64,000 nt of DNA from the NCBI RefSeq assembly GCF_014280875.1, contig NZ_JACLAL010000004.1, positions 62,001-126,000 on the forward strand, written 5' to 3'. The DNA comes from Paenirhizobium daejeonense (lineage in GTDB: Bacteria > Pseudomonadota > Alphaproteobacteria > Rhizobiales > Rhizobiaceae). Below, one piece after another: positions 55,688 through 64,000 of the stretch (its first letter is position 1; each line of letters begins with the position of its first letter). Position numbers and translations under genes: made by a program. The notes below the pieces were generated by a model. It had not been told where the DNA came from. It saw nothing but the letters and a program-made list of their open reading frames with translations, and made no database searches.

Positions 55688-57270
55688 TTGTAGATAAATC
55701 CGACCGCGCCATGGTACTGGCCAGTGGCATCGGCCTGACGCCGGCCATAGACCTTGTTCACCTTGTTCAGGAAGAAGGTGGCGCCATCGTTTTCGGGATT
55801 GAAGTTGTCGTCGGGACGGGCCAGCTGATTGCGCGCCACAGGCCGAACGAGATAGGGCGTGGCGATGATGACCAGTTCGGTCTCGTTGCGCTGGAAGTCC
55901 TTGCTGCGAAACAGCGTGCCGAGAATCGGGATCTTCGAAAGGCCTGGGAGGCCTGACATCGCCTGGCGGATATTGTCTTGCACGAGGCCGGCGATCACGA
56001 TCGAGCCGCCCGACGGAAGTTCGACGGTCGTCGAGGCTTCGCGCTTGCGTATCGACAGATAGGTCTGGCCTGGCATGCCGGATTGCGTGTTGCCGCTGAC
56101 GTCCGAACCTTCCCAGGTCGGCTCGGAAACATTTGTCTCGATGGCAAGGCTGATACGGCCGGGAGCGAGAACCACCGGCCGGAAATTCAGCTCGATGCCA
56201 TAGTTCACCGTTTCCGTGGTGCGGGACAGCGTCGTCTTGCCGGTCTCCGGATCGGTATCGACTTCCTGTTCACTGGGCAGTCGATATTCTCCGCCGACGT
56301 AGAATTTCGCCTGCTCTCCGGAGATCGCTGTCAGGCTCGGCTCGGCAAGCGTACGCATGACGCCGGCCTGCTCCATCGCGTTGATATAGGTGCTGAGACC
56401 GAAGCCCGAGCTTCCAAGCGTTGCCGTGATCTTGCTGACGCCGGTCGGATCGATCGCGTTTCCAAGATTGGCGGGATTGGAATAGCCGATCCCGCTGGTA
56501 CCATCGGAGATGCTGCCGCTGAAGCCGAGTTGCTTCAGGACCGAACGGCTGACTTCAGCAACAGTGACCTTGAGCGAAACCTGGTCCTCGCCCTCGATCG
56601 TCAGGAGGTTGACGATCTGCGAAACCTGACGGTCTTCCGCGAAGATCGCGACAGCTGCATCCCCACTTTCGCTGGAGGCTGTTGCCGTCTGGTTGCGGGT
56701 GGTCGCTTCGCCGCCTTTCAGGAACGCGTTGGCGAGGCTTTGCGCGCGGGCGGCATCCTGCGGCGTCCGCACCGCACCGGTCAGGACGATGTTGTCCGAG
56801 ACGATCTCGACCTTGATGTCCGATTCGGGAATGAAGCGGCGCAGATTGTTTTCGAGCCCTGCGATGTCGCGTTCGATTTCGACATCAAGGCTTACCACCT
56901 CTTCGCCGTTCTCGCCGAAGATGAAGATGTTCGTTTGACCCACCGCCTTGCCGAACAGATAGATGCGACGCGAGGTGCGCGTCACGGCATCCGCCATGGA
57001 GGGATCCGCGACGAGGATATCGTGCGCATCCTGCGGCAGGTCGACGACGAGCGCCTTGTTGAGGCCGAGTTTCAAGGTCCGCCGGGCGCCGGGACCGGAC
57101 TGGTTGATACGAACCACGCTCTGGGCCGCCGCTTCCGCAAGCGGCACGTCGAAAATATGGGGGGCGAAGTTGCCGGGTATGCCGGAAAAGGCCATGGAGA
57201 ACGCCAATCCCCCGGCCAGCGAAGTGCGGATTTTCCGTCTCAAGTTCAGCACCGTGGCATCCCCGATCAT
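55684..57270 (-). CDS. cpaC: Tad pilus outer-membrane secretin CpaC
   Basis: The 528-residue protein forms the outer-membrane channel. After a signal region (about 1-48) it has the pilus N-terminal domain (LKLGLNKALVVDLPQDAHDILVADP), a BON-like section, and the secretin core including VSLKVTVAEVSRSVLKQLG, MRTLAEPSLTAISGEQAKFYVGGEY and GLSKIPILGTLFRSKDFQRNETELVIIATP. Its start overlaps the cpaB stop and its stop overlaps cpaD, both by ATGA. Confidence 0.96.
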   Translation of the reverse strand: MIGDATVLNLRRKIRTSLAGGLAFSMAFSGIPGNFAPHIFDVPLAEAAAQSVVRINQSGPGARRTLKLGLNKALVVDLPQDAHDILVADPSMADAVTRTSRRIYLFGKAVGQTNIFIFGENGEEVVSLDVEIERDIAGLENNLRRFIPESDIKVEIVSDNIVLTGAVRTPQDAARAQSLANAFLKGGEATTRNQTATASSESGDAAVAIFAEDRQVSQIVNLLTIEGEDQVSLKVTVAEVSRSVLKQLGFSGSISDGTSGIGYSNPANLGNAIDPTGVSKITATLGSSGFGLSTYINAMEQAGVMRTLAEPSLTAISGEQAKFYVGGEYRLPSEQEVDTDPETGKTTLSRTTETVNYGIELNFRPVVLAPGRISLAIETNVSEPTWEGSDVSGNTQSGMPGQTYLSIRKREASTTVELPSGGSIVIAGLVQDNIRQAMSGLPGLSKIPILGTLFRSKDFQRNETELVIIATPYLVRPVARNQLARPDDNFNPENDGATFFLNKVNKVYGRRQADATGQYHGAVGFIYK

Positions 57271-58082
57271 TGTGTCTGTTTTTCCGAGCCGGAGGACTTG
57301 ACCACCGTGCCGGATTTGATGACCTGAATTGAAGGCGCGCCCGAACCGCCGCTCAGAAGGTAATCCGCAACTGAGGTATCTTCCTCCTGGGCATCGGCGA
57401 CCGAGCGCAGCGCCAGCGACAGCCTGTCCGCCATCTGCTGCGCAACGGTGATCACCTTCGCCTGGTCGGGCGTGAGTTCCAGTGTTGCCGTGGTGCCGAC
57501 AACGGATTTGCTTCCGTCATCCTTCTCCTCGACTTGCTGGTCGATCGCCAGCACGCGAATGTTGGAGAGCACGGTTTCGGTCAGGTAATTGTTTTCGTCG
57601 CCTTTGCGAACCATGATGACGTCGACACGGTCGTTGGGCAGGATGAAGCCGCCGGCGCCCGTCGCGACGGAGATTTCGGTGGCCACCGCGCGCTTGCCGG
57701 AGGGCAGCAGCGAGGACATGATGCGTGTCGAGGAATCGACGATCTTTTCGCGTCGCAGAGGTTCTCCCTCGAACATCGGGAGGCGTACGACCGCTCCCGC
57801 AAGCTCCGTCATGGCGTCGGGGCGGTCCGTTCGGGTGATGAAGCCGGGAACTATGCTGCCTTCCGGCCAGGCCATCCAGCGGATGGACTTGTCATTCAGA
57901 CGGGCGCCGACCGGGAGATTTTCCGAGGATACGAGTACATCGACGGTCGGCTCCTTTTTGACCTCGCCGCTCACCTGTTGCATCACGACCTGTTTTGTGC
58001 CGCCGAGCCGCATGGCAAGGAGGCCTGCCATGCCGGCCGCCACGACGGCGACTGCGAGGATAATGATGCGCGCGGGTTTCAT
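57267..58082 (-). CDS. cpaB: Tad pilus assembly protein CpaB
   Basis: The 271-residue periplasmic protein has an N-terminal helix (IIILAVAVVAAGMAGLLAM) and an SAF-type domain (VDVLVSSENLPVGARLNDKSIRWMAWPEGSI). It works with the secretin. The ATG at 58082 follows AAGGAAAG; the open extension to 58133 is rejected. Two GGTTAACGA sites upstream may be CtrA half-sites, suggesting an internal promoter after cpaA. Confidence 0.94.
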   Translation of the reverse strand: MKPARIIILAVAVVAAGMAGLLAMRLGGTKQVVMQQVSGEVKKEPTVDVLVSSENLPVGARLNDKSIRWMAWPEGSIVPGFITRTDRPDAMTELAGAVVRLPMFEGEPLRREKIVDSSTRIMSSLLPSGKRAVATEISVATGAGGFILPNDRVDVIMVRKGDENNYLTETVLSNIRVLAIDQQVEEKDDGSKSVVGTTATLELTPDQAKVITVAQQMADRLSLALRSVADAQEEDTSVADYLLSGGSGAPSIQVIKSGTVVKSSGSEKQTQ

Positions 58083-58144
58083 GATCTTTCCTTGAGCGGC
58101 ACAAAGCACTGTGCCTCGCAGAATGATCAGCAATTGGTGTAATT

Positions 58145-58179
58145 ATGGTTAACGAGACACTTACGCTCTTGGTTAACGA
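58145..58179 (-). promoter_or_regulatory. paired CtrA half-site-like motifs upstream of cpaB
   Basis: The 10-base unit TGGTTAACGA occurs at 58146-58155 and again at 58170-58179, 24 bp apart. On the minus strand each contains TTAACC; the first extends to TTAACCAT, the CtrA half-site known from Caulobacter. They lie between cpaA and cpaB, 60-100 bp before the cpaB start. Confidence 0.4.
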
Positions 58180-58206
58180 TAGCTTTCTGTGGTCGGGCGC
58201 GGGTGT

Positions 58207-58719
58207 TTAGCGGATCTGCTCTAGTGCGGCCAACACGAGCGGTGATTGGGGAAAGGCAGCGAGCCCACCGACGCAGATCGCGATCGCATAGGGGATCTTC
58301 TTGGCCGTCAGGATCGAGTGCGGCACCGGCAGGTTGAGCGCCATCACGGTATTGGAATTCGAACGCACCAAGAGGATCAGCAGGGTCAGGAGCCCGCCGC
58401 CATACGCAACATAGATCAGGAAATGCAAGAGGGAGGTCGTGAAACCGTACCACACCGCCGCTGCGGTCAGAAGCTTTGCATCGCCGCCGCCCATGACGTT
58501 GATGGCGAAGAGGCCAAAGACAACAGAGAACACCGTGACGCCCGCTAAGATGTGCCAGCCGAATTCGGGGAGGCTCAGACCGGAGAAAGGTGCGATCAAT
58601 ATGAAGGATGTAAGAAGGATCGCCGGAATGCGGTTCGGGACCGTCATCTCAAACAGGTCTGTGAAGGCCGCGACAACGAGGCAAAGCGGGAAAATCACGA
58701 AAACCGCAGCTTCATACAT
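58207..58719 (-). CDS. cpaA: prepilin peptidase CpaA
   Basis: CpaA is the A24 aspartic protease that cleaves the Flp prepilin. The 170-residue membrane protein has about six hydrophobic segments and both catalytic aspartates, in AFTDLFEMTVPNR (near residue 21) and GGGDAKLLTAAAVWYG (near 80). It lacks the methylase domain, as is normal for Tad systems. The start has AGAGGAAAG upstream. It is next after pilA. Confidence 0.95.
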   Translation of the reverse strand: MYEAAVFVIFPLCLVVAAFTDLFEMTVPNRIPAILLTSFILIAPFSGLSLPEFGWHILAGVTVFSVVFGLFAINVMGGGDAKLLTAAAVWYGFTTSLLHFLIYVAYGGGLLTLLILLVRSNSNTVMALNLPVPHSILTAKKIPYAIAICVGGLAAFPQSPLVLAALEQIR

Positions 58720-58815
58720 ATCTTCTTTCCTCTAGACAGAGTTGTTAGAACATCTCGACAAATGCTTACGAAATCGCGAAGAAGATACTTGCCGAATACC
58801 GCTTGACCCGGAACA

Positions 58816-58846
58816 GGAAAAGCCGCTCCTAGAGAGCGGCTTTTCC
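58816..58846 (-). terminator. terminator or attenuator after pilA
   Basis: A perfect 13-bp stem pairs GGAAAAGCCGCTC (58816-58828) with GAGCGGCTTTTCC (58834-58846) around a 5-base loop. Located between pilA and cpaA, it would let pilA mRNA greatly exceed that of the machinery genes. Confidence 0.85.
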
Positions 58847-58881
58847 GAGTGATTGGGCCGTAACCCCGTAAACACTAACGA

Positions 58882-59064
58882 TCAGGGGGTACCGTTCGGG
58901 TTCGCCACAGTCGCGCCGAGGCTATCAAACCGGTTGTTCAGGGCGTTGCCGAGGGTCGTTGCGCCGGTGATCAGGGCAACAGAGATGAGGGCTGCGATCA
59001 GGCCGTATTCGATAGCGGTGGCGCCGGACTCATCCTTCAGGAAACGTGCGAAAATCTTGGTCAT
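58882..59064 (-). CDS. pilA: Flp-type major pilin
   Basis: The 60-residue prepilin has the Flp pattern: a short basic leader (TKIFARFLKDESG), cleavage by CpaA after the glycine, then the hydrophobic ATAIEYGLIAALISVALI with the conserved Glu-Tyr. A short polar C-terminus ends the protein. GGAGAG precedes the ATG. It leads the leftward cpa/tad cluster and is followed by a strong hairpin. Confidence 0.96.
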   Translation of the reverse strand: MTKIFARFLKDESGATAIEYGLIAALISVALITGATTLGNALNNRFDSLGATVANPNGTP

Positions 59065-59615
59065 TCTACTCTCCTACTCCACAATGGTTGTTCAGCACTG
59101 CCGGCAACTGTTTGCCGTTGCTCGGATGACTGGAACCTACACATCAGCCCATTGCCATCGGCTTAAGAAAGACGGTTACCAACTCCTGAAAGGCCAAATG
59201 ACGGGGATTTGGTAAACGGTTGGAAGCGACGGAATTCCGCATTTTATCGATCGAGGCGCACGCGCCGGAAAATCGATGATAAAACAGCCATTTGCATCGC
59301 TTTCATGTAGGGCATTCACGGCTGTATGGCGCGGCTGCGGCCGTCACCGTCTTGTTCTTCACAGGACAAGTTGGGGATGTGTGACCAATTTTGGTACGAG
59401 CTTGGGTCGATGCCCGGCCGCCGATACGGTTTTCGAGAAGGGCAGGAGAGCGGCGAGATTGCGTTCAAGCGTGTGCTGTGCGCATCCGGGACCGTTGCCG
59501 GCTCGCTCAGCTGGTGCGGTTCACACAGAAATGCCCCGGCTTAACCGTCCGTTCACCAATCCGCTCCATCCTGCGTCAGGATCCACGTATTGAAAGCTTC
59601 GGAAGGCTGGCACGC
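59065..59615. other. 551-bp divergent intergenic region of the pilus locus
   Basis: No convincing protein gene is visible; the open frames here lack ribosome binding sites and protein-like composition. It must hold the pilA promoter and that of the rightward genes. The clearest structure is an interrupted palindrome at 59242-59284: TTTTATCGAT matches ATCGATGATAAAA with one extra base, around a GGCG/CGCC centre. Confidence 0.5.
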
Positions 59616-60029
59616 ATGTTGTCTTGCAGCGGTCTCAAACTTCTTGCTGTCGCCGGTGTGCTCGCATTGAGCGCGGCGCTGCCGTTTTCCGCTTCGGCTG
59701 AAGACGATAGCGGCTATCTGCGCGTCTATATGAACAATGCGCGCGTGCTCAAACTCGACCGTCCCGTCAGCAAGGTGATCGTTGGCAATTCCGATGTTGC
59801 CGACGCAACCGTCGCCGACGCAAAGACCATCGTACTGACTGGACGTGCCTTCGGCTCGACAAATCTTGTCCTTCTCGATGCCGCCGGCAACGCAATCGTT
59901 GACGAACGTATTCTGGTATCGATCGACGAGGGCAATACGGTGCGCGTATTCAAGGCCACCAGCCGCACCGTGCTGTCCTGCACACCGAATTGCGAGGAGC
60001 ATGCCGCAACCGGTGTCAGTTCGAAATAA
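59616..60029 (+). CDS. stand-alone pilus/secretin N-terminal-domain protein
   Basis: The 137-residue protein has a signal peptide (LKLLAVAGVLALSAALPFSASAE). A single domain follows, like the N-terminal domain of CpaC (RVLKLDRPVSKVIVGNSDVADATVADAKTIVLTGRAFGSTNLVLLD), but there is no secretin barrel. It ends with a CTPNC cysteine pair absent from CpaC. It probably acts in the periplasm with the pilus. ATG at 59616 follows GGAAGG; the longer open frame is rejected because it would bury the signal peptide. Confidence 0.88.
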   Translation: MLSCSGLKLLAVAGVLALSAALPFSASAEDDSGYLRVYMNNARVLKLDRPVSKVIVGNSDVADATVADAKTIVLTGRAFGSTNLVLLDAAGNAIVDERILVSIDEGNTVRVFKATSRTVLSCTPNCEEHAATGVSSK

Positions 60030-60146
60030 TCGGACGAAGTGAGACTCTTTGTCGCCCCAGATCGGGAAAAACGTAAAGAAACCGGAAACGGAATCTCAAT
60101 ACTTCGCCTCTAGTGTGCCGTCAAAACCGCATTTCGGTCACAGGCG

Positions 60147-60776
60147 ATGAATCCACTTACTCATCCGGACGAAGCAAAAAGCCGCGGGAAGCGGTTCCGC
60201 CTTTCTTTATGGCGCAGGCTGGCACGTTCCCGCGATGGCGCCGCCGCGATCGAATTTGCGATCCTCGCCATTCCCTACTTTCTCATCATTTTCGCGACGC
60301 TGGAGACGTTTGTCGCCTATACGGCCGAACAGATCGTGGCGAACGCCGTCAACGTCATGGCGAGGGAAGTGCGCACGGGGAACATCACCTACAAGCTTGG
60401 GCGTTCGACGGACATGACGAAGGAACAGTTCCGAGTCGCGTTCTGCGACCAGATTTCGGTGGTTATCGCCTGTTCCGCCACCGAGGCTGCCAACCCGCAG
60501 AAGCTTTACCTGGATCTTGAGACGCTGCCGACTTTCGCAGCTGTCGCCGACAAGGTTGGGGTTCCACGAACCAATGGTGGATTTTCGGACCTCAATACGT
60601 CAGCCTTTCATTTTGCTCCCGGTGGCCCTGATACGATCAACCTGCTGCGTGCTTACTACCGATGGGACGTGACCATGGATCTGCTTCGGTCTATCAGCAA
60701 TCTCCGCCCGGATAGCCAGACCAATCAGGTTCTGCTTATTGCCACCACGGCGTTTCGCAACGAGAAGTACCCGTGA
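60147..60776 (+). CDS. tadE: TadE-like minor pilin (pseudopilin)
   Basis: The 209-residue protein has the TadE pattern: a basic leader, then RDGAAAIEFAILAIPYFLIIFATLETF with the conserved glutamate after the CpaA-type cleavage glycine. A polar C-terminal domain with two cysteines (FCDQISVVIAC) follows. It would be processed by CpaA and added to the pilus base or tip. Its stop overlaps the next start by GTGA. Confidence 0.9.
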   Translation: MNPLTHPDEAKSRGKRFRLSLWRRLARSRDGAAAIEFAILAIPYFLIIFATLETFVAYTAEQIVANAVNVMAREVRTGNITYKLGRSTDMTKEQFRVAFCDQISVVIACSATEAANPQKLYLDLETLPTFAAVADKVGVPRTNGGFSDLNTSAFHFAPGGPDTINLLRAYYRWDVTMDLLRSISNLRPDSQTNQVLLIATTAFRNEKYP

Positions 60777-61396
60777 AGCACTCCGGTCCAGAATTGAACG
60801 GTAAAGATATCCTCGTCGGAAAAGAGGGCGTCCTCACGCGTACCTGCGCGTTGTTGCGGCGTTTTCTGTCCGACCGACAGGGCATTGGCGGGGTCGAATT
60901 CGCGCTTCTGGCGCCGATGCTGATCGTCATCTACCTCTGCGCCTTCGAGTTGATGATGGGTTTCAGCGTAGCGAAAAAGGCCACGGCGGCGTCGAGCACG
61001 ATTGCGGATCTCGTGAGCCGTGCGGAGAAATCGGTATCCAAGAACGATCTTGCAGGCATGGTGGATGTCGCAGATGCCATCTTCGTTCCCTATTCCGTCA
61101 ACAATCTCTCCCTGAAGATCACCGGGGTGAAGGTCGACGCCAACAAGCAGGCCACCGTGGCCTGGTCCTGGTCGAACACGGGCGCGGCACCCTATGTCGT
61201 GGGCGCCACCGTCAAGGTTCCCGACGATATGCTGATCGCGAGCACTTTCCTCGTCCATTCGGAACTCAGCGTTGGGCATGAGCTCTTGCTCTATCTGCCC
61301 GCCCTCTCGGGCCAGAACATCAAGAACATCACCATCCCTCGCGAATTTTTCTTTCGCCAGCGCGTCGGCAACAACATAACCTGCAACGATTGCTGA
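60773..61396 (+). CDS. TadE/TadF-like minor pilin
   Basis: The 207-residue protein has a basic leader and the pseudopilin segment DRQGIGGVEFALLAPMLIVI, followed by a beta-rich domain and a C-terminal CNDC pair. It is the second minor pilin of the rightward group, likely TadF by position. The start is GTG at 60773, overlapping the tadE stop by GTGA, which implies coupled translation. Confidence 0.88.
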   Translation: MKHSGPELNGKDILVGKEGVLTRTCALLRRFLSDRQGIGGVEFALLAPMLIVIYLCAFELMMGFSVAKKATAASSTIADLVSRAEKSVSKNDLAGMVDVADAIFVPYSVNNLSLKITGVKVDANKQATVAWSWSNTGAAPYVVGATVKVPDDMLIASTFLVHSELSVGHELLLYLPALSGQNIKNITIPREFFFRQRVGNNITCNDC

Positions 61397-61436
61397 TATC
61401 ATTTCCGCCTGCCCGATTGCGGCTTAAGAGCGAACA

Positions 61437-61460
61437 CGGCGCGGGATTTCCCGCCCGTTT
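61437..61460 (+). terminator. weak terminator after the minor pilin genes
   Basis: GCGGGA pairs with TCCCGC (61441-61454), extended by CGG/CCG across a bulge and followed by TTT. The loop is very tight (two bases), so support is moderate. Confidence 0.4.
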
Positions 61461-61553
61461 GCCAAGTCTTCAACATGGCGCTAAACATCGGCACGAATAG
61501 ACGCGGGAATGAAATGGCCATGACGGCCAGCGGACTTGCGCTTCAGGTGGACC

Positions 61554-62774
61554 ATGGCACGTGCGTTTCTTTTTGTTCTCGATTCCTTCGGCATCGGCGG
61601 TGCACCGGATGCCCATCGTTATGGCGACGAGGGATCCGATACGCTCGGCCACATCGCCGAATTTTGCGCCGCCGGTATCGGCGATCGCAAGGGCCTGCGC
61701 TCCGGGCCACTCTCTCTGCCCAACATGTCCGCGCTTGGTCTGGTCGAGATCGTGCGGCTGGCTTCCGGGCATGTGCCGGCGGGCATGCCGGTTCCCGAAC
61801 GTGTTTTCGGGCTCTATGGTGCCGCGAGCGAAGTATCGCACGGCAAGGATACACCATCGGGACATTGGGAAATCGCCGGGACGCCGGTCATGTTCGACTG
61901 GGGTTATTTCCCGGCCGAAGGTGATGCCTTTTCTCCCGAGCTGGTCGAAGCGATTTGTCGTGAGGCTGATCTGCCGGGCATTCTCGGCAATTGCCATGCC
62001 TCCGGCACGGAGATCATTGCAAGGCTCGGCGAGGAACATATCCGCACCGGCAAGCCGATCTGCTACACCTCCTCGGATTCCGTTTTCCAGATTGCCGCCC
62101 ACGAAACCCATTTCGGTCTGGAGCATCTGCTCTCGCTTTGCCAGATCGTCCGCAAGCTCGTCGATCCCCTGAATATCGGCCGTGTCATCGCGCGGCCTTT
62201 CGTCGGGGAAACGCCGTCCGACTTCCAGCGCACCGGAAACCGCCGCGACTATTCGGTCCTGCCGCCGGAGCCGACGCTGCTCGACCGGCTGGTCGAAGCG
62301 GGGCGGCATGTTCACGCTGTCGGCAAGATCGGTGACATTTTCGCCCATCAGGGTGTCTCGCGCGTCATCAAGGCCAATGGCAACATGGCGTTGATGGATG
62401 TGACGCTGCAGGCGATGGACGAGGCGGAGGACGGCGATCTCGTCTTCACCAACTTCGTCGATTTCGACATGCTTTATGGCCATCGCCGCGATGTGCCGGG
62501 CTATGCCGCTGCTCTCGAAGCCTTCGATTTGCGCCTTCCCGAAGTTCATCGCAAGCTTCGCCCCGGCGACATGGTGCTTCTGACGGCGGATCACGGTTGC
62601 GACCCGACCTGGCGCGGCACCGATCACACCCGCGAGCGCGTGCCGATCATGGCGTTCGGTCCCGGCATCAAGTCGCGCGCGCTTGGCATCCGCAATACCT
62701 ATGCCGATATCGGCGAAACGATCGCGGCCCATCTTGGCATCCCCGCCGGGCCGCATGGACGGAGTTTTCTTTGA
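61554..62774 (+). CDS. deoB: phosphopentomutase
   Basis: DeoB interconverts ribose or deoxyribose 1- and 5-phosphate in nucleoside breakdown. The 406-residue enzyme of the alkaline phosphatase superfamily has [16 protein letters not shown] at the start, GSDTLGHIA, the phosphothreonine region [24 protein letters not shown], and the metal site [22 protein letters not shown] at 61554 (ARAFLFVLD) follows AGGTGG. Its stop overlaps the add start by TTGA. Confidence 0.97.
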   Translation: MARAFLFVLDSFGIGGAPDAHRYGDEGSDTLGHIAEFCAAGIGDRKGLRSGPLSLPNMSALGLVEIVRLASGHVPAGMPVPERVFGLYGAASEVSHGKDTPSGHWEIAGTPVMFDWGYFPAEGDAFSPELVEAICREADLPGILGNCHASGTEIIARLGEEHIRTGKPICYTSSDSVFQIAAHETHFGLEHLLSLCQIVRKLVDPLNIGRVIARPFVGETPSDFQRTGNRRDYSVLPPEPTLLDRLVEAGRHVHAVGKIGDIFAHQGVSRVIKANGNMALMDVTLQAMDEAEDGDLVFTNFVDFDMLYGHRRDVPGYAAALEAFDLRLPEVHRKLRPGDMVLLTADHGCDPTWRGTDHTRERVPIMAFGPGIKSRALGIRNTYADIGETIAAHLGIPAGPHGRSFL

Positions 62775-63757
62775 CATCTCATCTCAGGAAGGCCGAACTG
62801 CACTGCCACGTTGAAGGTGCAGCCCCGCCGGCGTTGACGCTTGCCCAGGCCGAGAAATACGGCATCGATTCCACCAGATTCGTTCGCGACGGTGCCTATC
62901 TCTGGCAGGACTTTACCAGTTTCATCGATTGCTATGATTTCGTCGCCTCCGTCTTCCGAACCGCGGAGGACTATGCGGCCCTTGCCGAGGCCTATCTCAC
63001 CGAACTGGCCGCCGCCAACACGATCTATAGCGAGCTGTTCATTTCGCCCGATCACGGCGAGGCCGTCGGCCTCTCCCCCGATGACTATGTCGGCGGTCTT
63101 GCGGCGGGCATCATGGCCGCGCGGGAAAAGACCGGCATAGAATGCCGCATGATCATCATCGGTGAACGCCATCTCGGGCCGGAAAGCGTACTGCGCCGCG
63201 CCGAATGGGCGGCGAAGTTCGAGCATCCCCTGGTCACCGGCTTCAACATGGCTGGCGAAGAGCGCATGCACCGGGTGGCCGATTATGCGCGTGCCTTCGA
63301 TATCGTGCGCGAGGCAGGCCTCGGCATCACCATTCACGCCGGCGAGCTGTGCGGCGCTTTCTCCGTCGCTGATGCGCTCGACCTCGTGCGACCGAGGCGG
63401 ATCGGCCATGGCGTGCGTGCGATCGAGGACCCCGATCTGGTCAAGCGGCTGGCCGATCTCGGAACCGTGCTGGAGGTCTGCCCCGGTTCCAACATCTCGC
63501 TGAAGGTCTTCCCGGACTACGAAAGCCATCCGCTGCGCCGCTTCGTCGAAGCCGGTGTGCGGGTAACGTTGAACTCCGACGACCCGCCCTTCTTCCATAC
63601 GTCGCTTGCGCGGGAATACGAGACGGCGTCGAAGGTGTTCGGCTTCTCGGATGCCGAGATCGACACCATGACGCGCACCGCGATAGAGGCGGCCTTCGTC
63701 GACGAGGTGACGCGAAAGTCGCTGCTGGCGAAGTTACAGGCCGTCGATTGGGGATGA
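62771..63757 (+). CDS. add: adenosine deaminase
   Basis: Add deaminates adenosine or deoxyadenosine to inosine. The 328-residue zinc enzyme has the metal site ELHCHVEG at residues 9-16, HAGELCGA, the GHGVRA histidine, and [12 protein letters not shown]. The start is a TTG at 62771 that overlaps the deoB stop (TTGA), with GGAG six bases upstream. The open frame further upstream lies inside deoB and is rejected. It would work with deoB and upp in salvage. Confidence 0.95.
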   Translation: MTSHLRKAELHCHVEGAAPPALTLAQAEKYGIDSTRFVRDGAYLWQDFTSFIDCYDFVASVFRTAEDYAALAEAYLTELAAANTIYSELFISPDHGEAVGLSPDDYVGGLAAGIMAAREKTGIECRMIIIGERHLGPESVLRRAEWAAKFEHPLVTGFNMAGEERMHRVADYARAFDIVREAGLGITIHAGELCGAFSVADALDLVRPRRIGHGVRAIEDPDLVKRLADLGTVLEVCPGSNISLKVFPDYESHPLRRFVEAGVRVTLNSDDPPFFHTSLAREYETASKVFGFSDAEIDTMTRTAIEAAFVDEVTRKSLLAKLQAVDWG

Positions 63758-63846
63758 TCACACAAATTTGCGCCCTGCTCTTGCGGGCCGGCGCGCGAAT
63801 GTGGAAGAACAATTTCACCCACAAAGAATAGAAGAAGGTTATCCCC

Positions 63847-64000
63847 ATGCACGGCGTCACAGTCATCGGTCATCCGCTCGTACAGCACAAGCTCACGATC
63901 ATGCGCCGCAAGGAGACCTCGACGTCGAGCTTCCGCCGGCTGCTCCGGGAAATCTCGACGCTTCTCTGCTACGAGGTCACTCGCGATCTCGAGCTCACCA
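63847..64000 (+). CDS. upp: uracil phosphoribosyltransferase, N-terminal part
   Basis: The gene runs off the right edge, leaving about 51 residues. They match the Upp opening: [20 protein letters not shown], then [25 protein letters not shown]. Upp makes UMP from uracil and PRPP. The ATG at 63847 has AAGG upstream. It lies 89 bp after add in the same direction. Confidence 0.95.
   Translation, partial: MHGVTVIGHPLVQHKLTIMRRKETSTSSFRRLLREISTLLCYEVTRDLELT

Noticed and set aside
59276..59593. Open frame of 105 codons in the pilA upstream region
   Set aside because: It has no ribosome binding site, composition unlike neighbouring proteins, and overlaps probable promoter DNA.
61470..62777. Minus-strand open frame of 435 codons opposite deoB
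   Set aside because: It mirrors deoB codon by codon; deoB has all its active-site motifs.

Overview
The window is a gene-dense, high-GC chromosomal segment from an alphaproteobacterium of the order Rhizobiales, most likely the family Rhizobiaceae. The evidence is an RpoH-type promoter of the alphaproteobacterial form before dnaK, the pcaDCHGB/pcaQ arrangement, a C-P lyase operon with a phnCDEE transporter, a Tad/Cpa (Flp) pilus locus, and a polA-linked structured RNA resembling the alpha-r7 (Smr7C) family. There is no phage, insertion sequence, CRISPR array, rRNA or tRNA.

Layout. 1-10 kb holds housekeeping genes: the start of a moeB/thiF-like gene and recF (both minus), slyX, a tetR gene divergent from a small membrane protein, the dnaK-(unknown periplasmic protein)-dnaJ operon, a class A penicillin-binding protein and a ybaK-type deacylase. 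10-16 kb has an isolated candidate small RNA with a CtrA-like box and a terminator, an M20 peptidase, a marR gene, the alpha-r7-like RNA and polA. 15.9-20.9 kb is the protocatechuate branch of the beta-ketoadipate pathway: pcaQ divergent from pcaDCHG, then pcaB. Two copies of a short interspersed repeat flank pcaB.

21-34 kb is a complete phosphonate utilisation block, read leftward as phnGHIJKL, a hexapeptide acyltransferase, phnCDE1E2, a 2H phosphoesterase, phnM and phnN. The repressor gene phnF diverges from phnG across a control region carrying a perfect inverted repeat and a PhoB-like box. Many of the genes overlap by ATGA or TGATG, which suggests coupled translation. A 30-residue membrane peptide with a strong ribosome binding site lies on the opposite strand between phnI and phnJ.

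34-40 kb carries central metabolism and envelope genes on the minus strand (gpmA, dapB, an MsbA-like exporter, glk, mgsA, mepA). 40-50 kb on the plus strand has a Yej-type peptide ABC transporter, a GhrA-like dehydrogenase, pncB, a CoxG-like protein and small proteins. 50-61.4 kb is the Tad pilus locus: pilA-cpaABCDEF-tadBC leftward, and a stand-alone secretin-N protein plus two TadE/TadF minor pilins rightward. The last 2.5 kb is nucleoside salvage (deoB, add, start of upp).

The best leads for something undescribed are the CtrA-box small RNA near 10.4 kb, the antisense small membrane protein inside the phn operon, the periplasmic gene wedged between dnaK and dnaJ, and the overlapping PhoB/PhnF control region.
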